Part shown: in pieces, positions 19,623 to 26,859 of the stretch
Layout: each line of letters opens with the position of its first letter
How positions within the stretch are numbered: position 1 is the stretch's first letter
DNA from: Aliiglaciecola lipolytica
Lineage (GTDB): Bacteria; Pseudomonadota; Gammaproteobacteria; Enterobacterales; Alteromonadaceae
Direction of reading: 5' to 3'
NCBI RefSeq assembly: GCF_018860635.1
Contig: NZ_JAHKPT010000021.1
Location: 26,515-90,514, forward strand
DNA length: 64,000 nucleotides
Notes under the pieces: generated by a model
What the model was told of the DNA's origin: nothing
Seen by the model: only the letters and a program-made list of their open reading frames with translations
The model's database searches: none
Translations under genes and position numbers: made by a program

Positions 19623-20269
19623 TTCGTTTAGAAAATATCACTAAATATTATCCTTCTAAATTAGGTCATCAGTATATTTTTCGAAATGTCACTTTCGATA
19701 TTCCAGCAGGTCATAATATTGGTATCTTGGGTTCAAATGGAGCCGGTAAATCGACATTGTTTAGACTGCTTGCTGGCAGTGAATATCCGAACAAAGGGAG
19801 AATCATTACTGACTTAAGCTTGTCTTGGCCAGTTGCTTTGACCACTGGTATTCACCAGCAAATGACAGGCCGGGAGAATACTAGGTTTATCGGTAAGGTG
19901 AATGGTATTGCTGACTTAGACAAGTATGAACAACGAGTGCGAACCTTTGCTGAATTAGGCAAAAAATTTGATTTACCCGTTAGATCTTATTCCAGCGGTA
20001 TGAAACCCAGATTGGCATTTGCTTGCTCTATTGCTATCGACTTCGATGTATATCTGATTGATGAGGTTACATCGGTTGGCGATGCTAAATTTAGACGAAA
20101 AGCCAAAGAGGCCCTTTTGGAGCGAAGTGAAAAAGCAAATGTCATTATGGTCAGCCATGAAATGGATGAAATTAGACAGTTTTGTGATAGTGCTATTGTG
20201 CTGCACAAAGGTGAATTAACGTTTTACAACGATCTTGAGCAAGGGATCGAACAATATCAGGCATTATAA
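19619..20269 (+). CDS. kpsT: Capsule polysaccharide exporter ATP-binding protein
   Basis: This is the cytoplasmic ATPase subunit of the exporter. Walker A is GSNGAGKST, the signature is YSSGMKPRLAFA (variant LSGGQ), Walker B is FDVYLIDEV and the switch histidine is in MVSHEM. At 216 residues it matches KpsT/CtrD and lacks the C-terminal glycan-binding domain of Wzt, so terminal-sugar recognition is not expected. It overlaps kpsM by 4 bases, and the KpsE homologue starts 2 bases after its stop. Confidence 0.94.
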   Translation: MIRLENITKYYPSKLGHQYIFRNVTFDIPAGHNIGILGSNGAGKSTLFRLLAGSEYPNKGRIITDLSLSWPVALTTGIHQQMTGRENTRFIGKVNGIADLDKYEQRVRTFAELGKKFDLPVRSYSSGMKPRLAFACSIAIDFDVYLIDEVTSVGDAKFRRKAKEALLERSEKANVIMVSHEMDEIRQFCDSAIVLHKGELTFYNDLEQGIEQYQAL

Positions 20270-20271
20270 GT

Positions 20272-21729
20272 ATGACTAAACAAGCTCAATTAGAATTGGA
20301 AAAACGTTTCGGTGATCTCAAAGCTATCCTGACTGATGAGCAATGGTCTGATGCTGACTTTTTACTTAAAAAAGTAGAAGAGCTAGAGTTAACCGACATG
20401 TCGTTAGCGTTTAGATTAATGCAACGGGTTAAAAACTTATCTCCAATAGAAGCCAACCAAGCTAAATTGAGAGAGTTGCGGGCTAAAGCATTACTGGAAG
20501 AACCTGAGTTGGCGACGTTATCTTCAAACGAACCTAGCAGTCGAAAAGCAATGCTAAAAGATAATGCTGCAAATATAAAAGATAAAATAGTCGTTTTATC
20601 AGCTCATCCTAAGTTTCAGAAGTTTACCCGTCCGTTTGCACTTTGCGTGCTTTTACCGTTTTTATTATTTGCTTTTTATCAGGTAATTTGGGCAAGCCCC
20701 AGGTATGAAAGCCAAGCTAAACTAATCGTTAAAGAGCCTGATGGCATGGCCACTTTAGACCCTGCAATGGCAATTATGTCAGGATTTGGTGTTTCATCTG
20801 GTAGTTTAGATACAGAATTGGTAAAAGCCTTTGTTTATTCAAATGATATGTTGATTTATTTGGAAGATACCTTAGACATATCAAAACACTACAGTAATGC
20901 AGAGTTTGATGTTTTTAGTCGACTTGATGATGAAGCAAGTAAAGAAAGTCGGTTAAAGTATTATTTAGATCGGGTACTAGTTGAGGTAGATGAAAAATCT
21001 CAAGTCATTAGTGTTTTTGTACAAGCATTTGATCCCGATTTTGCCCATTTAATGAGTAAGACAATTGTTGATAGAGCCGAGTGGTATATAAATGAAATTG
21101 GTCACAATTTAGCGAAAAAGCAATTGGAATTTGTGATGTTAGAGCATAAGTTGGTTGAAAAGCGACTTCAGAAGGCTAAAACCGAACTACTCGCCTTTCA
21201 ACGTCGTCACAATTTACTCGATCCACAAGCAGAAGGAATGGCCTTACAGCAAATAACCTACCAACTAGAAGGGCAAATTGCAGCCAAAAGAACGGAACTA
21301 AACGCTCTAAGAAATAGTATGAGTGAAAATGCGCCACAAGTATTGCAAGCTAAATCTCAATTAGAAAGCATGGTAGAGCAGCTTGAAAATGAAAGGGCTA
21401 GACTGACTACTGATAAAACCGTGGACACTTCTTTGCCAGATGATGAAAAGAACCTGAGTGTTTCACAAGTCATGGCGAAATTCAGTGATTTTAAAATAAA
21501 TATGGAGTTAGCACTCCAAGCCTATACTTCTTCTCAGGTTTCTTTAGAGAAGTCGAGAATTGAAGCATATCGTCAATTAAAATATTTGGTTACTGTGGAG
21601 TCGCCCACTTTACCCCAAGATGCGAAATATCCAGAAGTATTTTATAACCTCAGTTTATTTTTAGCAGTAATATTGATGCTCTTCGGTATAGGTCGAATTG
21701 TAATCGCTACTGTAGCCGAATTAAGATAA
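20272..21729 (+). CDS. kpsE: Capsule export inner-membrane protein (KpsE/CtrB-like, Wzz fold)
   Basis: This polysaccharide co-polymerase type protein spans the periplasm and links KpsMT to KpsD. The first transmembrane helix is at about residues 120-138 (FALCVLLPFLLFAFYQV), followed by PRYESQAKLIVKEPD (Wzz domain) and a long periplasmic coiled coil (about 280-390). The second transmembrane helix is at the C-terminus. A soluble helical N-terminal extension of about 110 residues precedes the first helix and would be cytoplasmic; E. coli KpsE (about 382 residues) is much shorter. The gene ends the export operon; an 85-base gap leads to rmlA. Confidence 0.88.
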   Translation: MTKQAQLELEKRFGDLKAILTDEQWSDADFLLKKVEELELTDMSLAFRLMQRVKNLSPIEANQAKLRELRAKALLEEPELATLSSNEPSSRKAMLKDNAANIKDKIVVLSAHPKFQKFTRPFALCVLLPFLLFAFYQVIWASPRYESQAKLIVKEPDGMATLDPAMAIMSGFGVSSGSLDTELVKAFVYSNDMLIYLEDTLDISKHYSNAEFDVFSRLDDEASKESRLKYYLDRVLVEVDEKSQVISVFVQAFDPDFAHLMSKTIVDRAEWYINEIGHNLAKKQLEFVMLEHKLVEKRLQKAKTELLAFQRRHNLLDPQAEGMALQQITYQLEGQIAAKRTELNALRNSMSENAPQVLQAKSQLESMVEQLENERARLTTDKTVDTSLPDDEKNLSVSQVMAKFSDFKINMELALQAYTSSQVSLEKSRIEAYRQLKYLVTVESPTLPQDAKYPEVFYNLSLFLAVILMLFGIGRIVIATVAELR

Positions 21730-21814
21730 ACCATAGTGGCGGTTTTACATTAAGTTGTAGAGCAAATTTAATCGTTTTAGATCCAAAAAATTTAAATTTT
21801 ATAAGGTAATAAAT

Positions 21815-22693
21815 GTGAGAAAAGGAATCGTTTTAGCTGGTGGCTCAGGTACGCGCCTTCATCCCTTGACATCGGTGATCAGCAAACAATTAATGCCAGT
21901 GTATGATAAACCGATGATTTACTATCCTATTTCTACCTTAATGTTGGCTGGCATCAAAGATATACTAATTATTTCAACACCAGAAGAGCTACCTAGATTT
22001 GAATCTCTATTGGGGACAGGTGAAGCTTGGGGGGTGAATTTTAGCTATGTTGCTCAGCCTTCACCTGATGGCCTTGCACAAGCGTTTATATTAGGTGAAG
22101 AATTCATTGGCGATGATCACTGTGCCCTAGTATTAGGTGATAACCTTTACTATGGCCATGACCTGCAATTATCCTTAACTAATGCGAATAAACAAACTAC
22201 GGGTGCTACCGTATTTGGTTATCATGTTACCGACCCTGAGCGATATGGGGTAGTGGATTTTGATGATGACTGGAAGGCGTTGTCTATCGAAGAAAAACCC
22301 CAAAAACCCAAATCAAATTATGCAGTAACAGGCTTGTATTTCTACGATAACCAAGTTGTGGAATTAGCGAAACAGGTAAAGCCTTCCCATCGCGGTGAAT
22401 TAGAGATAACCGATCTCAATAACTTATACTTAGAGCAAGGTAACTTGAGAGTAGAGTTGATGGGGAGGGGATCTGCTTGGCTAGATACTGGTACCATTGA
22501 TAGCTTATTGGATGCGTCAAATTTCATTGCCGCGATAGAAAAACGCCAGGGGTTAAAAATATGCTGTCCGGAAGAAATTGCCTTCCGCAAAGGGTTTATT
22601 GATGCGGAGCAACTTAAAATGTTAGCAAAACCACTTATTAAAAGCGGATACGGCAAATACCTATCTAAATTATTAACTGAGAAAGTGAAGTAG
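21815..22693 (+). CDS. rfbA: Glucose-1-phosphate thymidylyltransferase
   Basis: First step of dTDP-L-rhamnose synthesis: dTTP plus glucose-1-phosphate gives dTDP-glucose. The N-terminal nucleotide-binding motif [11 protein letters not shown] is clear, and [13 protein letters not shown] and [20 protein letters not shown] match RmlA. The 292 residues are standard. The start is GTG at 21815 with AAGG upstream. rfbC follows by 1 base; the order here is A-C-D-B. Confidence 0.96.
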   Translation: MRKGIVLAGGSGTRLHPLTSVISKQLMPVYDKPMIYYPISTLMLAGIKDILIISTPEELPRFESLLGTGEAWGVNFSYVAQPSPDGLAQAFILGEEFIGDDHCALVLGDNLYYGHDLQLSLTNANKQTTGATVFGYHVTDPERYGVVDFDDDWKALSIEEKPQKPKSNYAVTGLYFYDNQVVELAKQVKPSHRGELEITDLNNLYLEQGNLRVELMGRGSAWLDTGTIDSLLDASNFIAAIEKRQGLKICCPEEIAFRKGFIDAEQLKMLAKPLIKSGYGKYLSKLLTEKVK

Positions 22694-22694
22694 T

Positions 22695-23243
22695 ATGAAA
22701 TTAGTAGAAACTAGTATTCCTGACGTAAAAATTATCGAACCTAAAGTATTTGGTGATGAACGTGGTTTTTTCATGGAAACTTTCCGTGATGACTGGTTCA
22801 AAGAAAATGTAGCTGACGTAGAGTTTGTACAAGATAATCACAGTAAATCTAAGCATGGCATTCTTCGAGGTTTACATTATCAACTGCAACACACTCAAGG
22901 AAAGTTAGTGAGGGTGATAAGCGGCGAAGTGTATGATGTAGCTGTAGATATGCGTAAATCGTCGCCCACATTCGGTAAAAGTTTTGGCATTCTGCTGTCA
23001 GCAGAAAATAAAAAGCAATTGTGGGTGCCTGCCGGATTTGCTCATGGTTTTTATGTGACTTCCGAATTTGCCGAGTTTGTTTATCGCTGTACTGATTATT
23101 ATCACCCTGAGTCAGAAGTTTCTATACGATACAACGATGCTATGCTTGGTATTGACTGGCCTTTGGTAAACGGTATAAAACCGAGTTTATCTGCAAAAGA
23201 TGAAGCCGGTTTAGATTTTGAATCTGCACCCAGTTTCGATTAA
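22695..23243 (+). CDS. rfbC: dTDP-4-dehydrorhamnose 3,5-epimerase
   Basis: Third enzyme of dTDP-L-rhamnose synthesis, a small cupin-fold epimerase. DNHSKSKHGILRGLHYQ contains the catalytic histidine motif, and WVPAGFAHGFYVTSEFAEFVYRC is also typical. The 182 residues match RmlC. It sits 1 base after rfbA and 28 bases before rfbD. Confidence 0.96.
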   Translation: MKLVETSIPDVKIIEPKVFGDERGFFMETFRDDWFKENVADVEFVQDNHSKSKHGILRGLHYQLQHTQGKLVRVISGEVYDVAVDMRKSSPTFGKSFGILLSAENKKQLWVPAGFAHGFYVTSEFAEFVYRCTDYYHPESEVSIRYNDAMLGIDWPLVNGIKPSLSAKDEAGLDFESAPSFD

Positions 23244-23271
23244 TATATCGCGCATTCAATACGAGATTTAA

Positions 23272-24159
23272 ATGACAATAATTGTAATCGGAAAAACTGG
23301 CCAGTTAGCGCAAGAATTAAAACTACTAGATGACAATGTAGTTTGTTTAGGCCGCAGTGAAGTCAACATCACCGATCCTGAAAACCTGAACTCAACCCTA
23401 AATAAGTATGATGTGGCAGGCATTATTAATGCTTCCGCTTATACCGCAGTAGATAAAGCTGAATCAGAACAACAGCAAGCCTTTGAAATTAATGCTAGCG
23501 CCGTAGAGAATTTGGCAAAGGTCGCAAAGCAAAAAGCAGTGCCATTTGTACATGTTTCAACGGATTATGTGTTTTCTGGTGATAAAGGTTCTCCCTATCA
23601 GGTTGATGAAGTACATGCACCTATTGGTGCTTATGGAGCGAGTAAAGCTGCGGGTGAGAAGGCCATTCAACAATACGCTGCAGAAGTGAGTTGTATTATT
23701 CGAACCAGCTGGGTGTATTCCCAGTTCGGCAATAACTTCGTAAAGACTATGCTCAGATTAATGGCAGAAAAGCCTGAACTTGGTGTGATAGATGATCAAA
23801 TTGGTTCACCTACATTTGCCAAGGCACTGGCTCATGCTTGTTTATATGCGGTTAATCATAAGGTAACGGGTGTGCATCACTTTACCGATTCAGGAGTATG
23901 CAGTTGGTACGATTTTGCCTTGGCGATTCAAGAGTTGGCAATAAAACATGGACTTTTAGAGAAACCCATACCCGTTAAGCCTATTCCCACATCCGCCTAT
24001 CCCACTCCAGCTAAAAGACCCAGCTACAGTGTATTAGACAAATCAACCCTTAAAGACGCATTTAATGGGCTTCAACCTAAGCATTGGCGTAACGAATTAG
24101 AGATTGTGATTCAGCAATTAGCAACTCAAAAACAATTAAAAGATATGAAAAATGACTAA
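23272..24159 (+). CDS. rfbD: dTDP-4-dehydrorhamnose reductase
   Basis: Last step of dTDP-L-rhamnose synthesis, an SDR-family NAD(P)H-dependent reductase. The nucleotide-binding motif is GKTGQLAQEL, the catalytic YxxxK is in YGASKAAGEK, and FVHVSTDYVFSGDKGSPY is a family signature. The 295 residues are standard. The 3' end overlaps the rfbB start by 8 bases. Confidence 0.96.
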   Translation: MTIIVIGKTGQLAQELKLLDDNVVCLGRSEVNITDPENLNSTLNKYDVAGIINASAYTAVDKAESEQQQAFEINASAVENLAKVAKQKAVPFVHVSTDYVFSGDKGSPYQVDEVHAPIGAYGASKAAGEKAIQQYAAEVSCIIRTSWVYSQFGNNFVKTMLRLMAEKPELGVIDDQIGSPTFAKALAHACLYAVNHKVTGVHHFTDSGVCSWYDFALAIQELAIKHGLLEKPIPVKPIPTSAYPTPAKRPSYSVLDKSTLKDAFNGLQPKHWRNELEIVIQQLATQKQLKDMKND

Positions 24160-25234
24160 AAATAAAACCCTACTTGTCACTGGTGGAGCCGGATTTATCG
24201 GTGCAAATTTCGTATTGTATTGGATGCAGAATAACCCAGAAGATAAAGTGGTAGTGTTAGATGCCCTGACTTACGCAGGAAATCGGGCTAACTTAGTATC
24301 CGTAGAATCCAATGAGAAATTTGTGTTCGTGAAAGGTGATATTTGCGACACTGCTTTGGTTGAATCTCTGCTTTTGGAACATGGAATAGATACCATAGTG
24401 CATTTTGCCGCTGAGTCTCATGTTGACCGCTCTATCACCGGCCCAGATGCTTTTATTGAAACCAATATTATAGGTACATACAGTTTACTCAAAGCTGCTA
24501 AAAAAGTATGGATTGATCTTCCTAAAGATGAAGGGAAAGAAGCAATTCCCCACAGGTTCCATCATGTGAGTACCGATGAAGTCTATGGTAGCTTAGAGCC
24601 AAATGATCCGGCATTTACCGAAGATACTGCTTATGCGCCTAATTCTCCTTATTCAGCCAGCAAGGCGGCCAGTGATCATCTAGTACGAGCTTATCATCAT
24701 ACCTATGGTTTAGAAGTGACTACCAGTAACTGTTCCAATAACTATGGCCCATACCATTTCCCAGAAAAACTGATCCCACTGATTATCACTAACATTCTGA
24801 ATGATAAACCACTTCCGGTGTACGGTGACGGTCAACAAATTCGCGACTGGTTATATGTAGAAGATCATGCCCGTGGTATTGAACTAGTATTAAAAGAAGG
24901 CCGCATTGGTGAAAATTACAATATTGGCGGTCACAACGAATGGGCCAATATCGATATAGTTAAACTAGTGTGCAACAAGATGAACCAGGCATTCGCCAAT
25001 AAGCCTGATTTAATAGTAAAGTATCCTTTGGCAACAAAAGCTGTTGAAGGCAATGCCGAAGCGCTAATAACGTACGTTACCGACAGAGCAGGGCATGATA
25101 GACGTTATGCGATAGATGCTACTAAAACTAATAAGGAATTAGATTATAAACCGGCTGAATCTTTTGAAACTGGTATTATGAAAACTATTGAGTGGTATTT
25201 AGAAAATAAAAGTTGGTGGGAATTGTTACTTTAA
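24152..25234 (+). CDS. rfbB: dTDP-glucose 4,6-dehydratase
   Basis: Second enzyme of dTDP-L-rhamnose synthesis, an extended SDR. GGAGFIGANFV binds NAD, FHHVSTDEVYGSL carries the Thr-Asp-Glu catalytic residues, and YSASKAASDH holds the YxxxK pair. The 360 residues match RmlB. It completes the A-C-D-B set, so dTDP-rhamnose can be made from glucose-1-phosphate within this locus. A gap of 217 bases with no clear feature follows. Confidence 0.97.
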   Translation: MTKNKTLLVTGGAGFIGANFVLYWMQNNPEDKVVVLDALTYAGNRANLVSVESNEKFVFVKGDICDTALVESLLLEHGIDTIVHFAAESHVDRSITGPDAFIETNIIGTYSLLKAAKKVWIDLPKDEGKEAIPHRFHHVSTDEVYGSLEPNDPAFTEDTAYAPNSPYSASKAASDHLVRAYHHTYGLEVTTSNCSNNYGPYHFPEKLIPLIITNILNDKPLPVYGDGQQIRDWLYVEDHARGIELVLKEGRIGENYNIGGHNEWANIDIVKLVCNKMNQAFANKPDLIVKYPLATKAVEGNAEALITYVTDRAGHDRRYAIDATKTNKELDYKPAESFETGIMKTIEWYLENKSWWELLL

Positions 25235-25451
25235 ATGAATACCCTCAGTATTTTGAGCTGTATTTAAGTTAATTCCCAACCTTTCCTCTACAGCTCAGAC
25301 TTCTTGTGGCGGTTAACTGGAAAACTCAATATATTGAGCAGGTGCTTAGTAAGACAGGTACCGTACATATTGGACTGTATTTAAGAAAGTTAAACACTCT
25401 ATTTTATGTTGCCTACTTTCAGATTGTTGCTAATTTTTCGGGAAATTTATA

Positions 25452-26117
25452 GTGAAAATTAAAAAATATAGCGGTAAGAATAGATTTCAAATAATCGACC
25501 TTATACAAAAGGATAATCTAATAGGATTGGAGTTAGGCATTGCGGAAGGTGTATTTAGCGCAGAAATGATGAAATCAAAGAAATTTATGAGATATTTCGG
25601 TATTGATAGATATTCTGACCATCACGATGTGAAAGAGTATCTCGCTGTTCTAAAGAAAATAATGATTCCGCATCAAAACTTTACGCTAATAAGATCCACA
25701 TTTGATGAAGGGGTTGATTTATTTCCTGATGAGTATTTTGATTTTATCTACGTTGATGGGTATGCGCATACAGGTGAGAATGCTGGTAAAACTATCGAAA
25801 AATGGTACCCAAAACTTAAAGTGGGGGGAATCATGGCAGGTGATGATTATCACGATGATTGGCCATTAGTAAAGTTAGTCGTTAATCATGTAGTTGAACA
25901 GTTAGGTGTCGAATTAAATGTTACAGAAAATACATCAAAAGAAAGGTACTGTATGTACCCCTCATGGGCTTTTTTAAAACCTAATTTGGGTAATGTTTTT
26001 ATAGATGAAGAGATAGTGCTTATTTGTACACAAGAAGAAAATAAAAACGTTAGAAAAGATCTAAAAAAATTAAAAGAATGGTCACAAAAATCGAACGGAG
26101 GAACTAGTGATAGTTAA
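25452..26117 (+). CDS. Class I SAM-dependent methyltransferase-like protein
   Basis: This 221-residue cytosolic protein has a Methyltransf_24-like Rossmann core. GLELGIAEGVFSAEMM is the SAM-binding glycine motif, YFGIDRYSDHH is strand 2, FDFIYVDGYAHT carries the acidic residues after strand 4, and LKVGGIMAGDDY follows. It could O-methylate a capsule sugar, but the substrate is unknown. The start is GTG; it overlaps the next gene by 11 bases. From here to about 34 kb the genes are noticeably AT-rich, consistent with the variable part of a capsule locus. Confidence 0.75.
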   Translation: MKIKKYSGKNRFQIIDLIQKDNLIGLELGIAEGVFSAEMMKSKKFMRYFGIDRYSDHHDVKEYLAVLKKIMIPHQNFTLIRSTFDEGVDLFPDEYFDFIYVDGYAHTGENAGKTIEKWYPKLKVGGIMAGDDYHDDWPLVKLVVNHVVEQLGVELNVTENTSKERYCMYPSWAFLKPNLGNVFIDEEIVLICTQEENKNVRKDLKKLKEWSQKSNGGTSDS

Positions 26118-26859
26118 GCACGCCTACACCAATGCCATGAAGTATAGAGCACTAGCTAAAAGGGCAAAAAATACAATAAATCAATTAAAAGATAGTAATG
26201 TCGGTAGAAAAGTACTTATTTTAGGTACAGGTCCATCGTTAAATGATATCGAATTAGAAAGAATAAATGTGGATGCCGTTATTTATTTAAACAATGCGGT
26301 TACGATTAGAAAGCGAATCAAAAATATAAAAGAATACGTTGTAATAACTGACTTTTTGAGGATGACGGAGTTAAGACCACAATTAATATCGGATAGCTCT
26401 TTAACCGTGCTTTGTAGTAGTGATAAAATATTCAATCCAAATATTGATAGTAAAATATTCGATGACCCTTTTTTATTTATTTATCCAAAAGTTGATTATG
26501 AAGCTACCAGCAAAAGCGTAAATATGGCTGTAAGTCCTTCAAAGTTGCTTTCTGAAGATATACTGGAAGGAATATATTTAGGTAAGTCCGTGGTTTTTCC
26601 TGCAATCCAAATTGCATCGTATTTAGGGTTTAGTTCTATGTATCTTGGTGGAGTCGATATGAATCCAAATGAAAAGGTATATTTTAATGAAAACGTTAGA
26701 GGTAATTGGTCAGGTTTCAATTATGAAACTGATGGTAAGGAACACATGAGGAATTGTGCAAACTTTTTGATGAAATTAAATAAGAGACTTTATTCTTTAG
26801 GCTATAAAGGGGTAAATAAAGAATTGGCAAGATTACCTGTGGAAGTTATTTATGAATGA
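26107..26859 (+). CDS. DUF115/GT42-like putative glycosyltransferase
   Basis: This 250-residue protein carries the motif KVLILGTGPSLNDI followed by VDAVIYLNNAV. That nucleotide-binding arrangement is seen in DUF115 proteins and the related sialyltransferase-like fold (GNGPSL type). A later segment, MYLGGVDMNP, fits the same group. Function is inferred only: possible sugar transfer within the capsule pathway. It has a GTG start with a strong GGAGG ribosome binding site and overlaps both neighbours, so it is translationally coupled in the operon. Confidence 0.5.
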   Translation: MIVKHAYTNAMKYRALAKRAKNTINQLKDSNVGRKVLILGTGPSLNDIELERINVDAVIYLNNAVTIRKRIKNIKEYVVITDFLRMTELRPQLISDSSLTVLCSSDKIFNPNIDSKIFDDPFLFIYPKVDYEATSKSVNMAVSPSKLLSEDILEGIYLGKSVVFPAIQIASYLGFSSMYLGGVDMNPNEKVYFNENVRGNWSGFNYETDGKEHMRNCANFLMKLNKRLYSLGYKGVNKELARLPVEVIYE

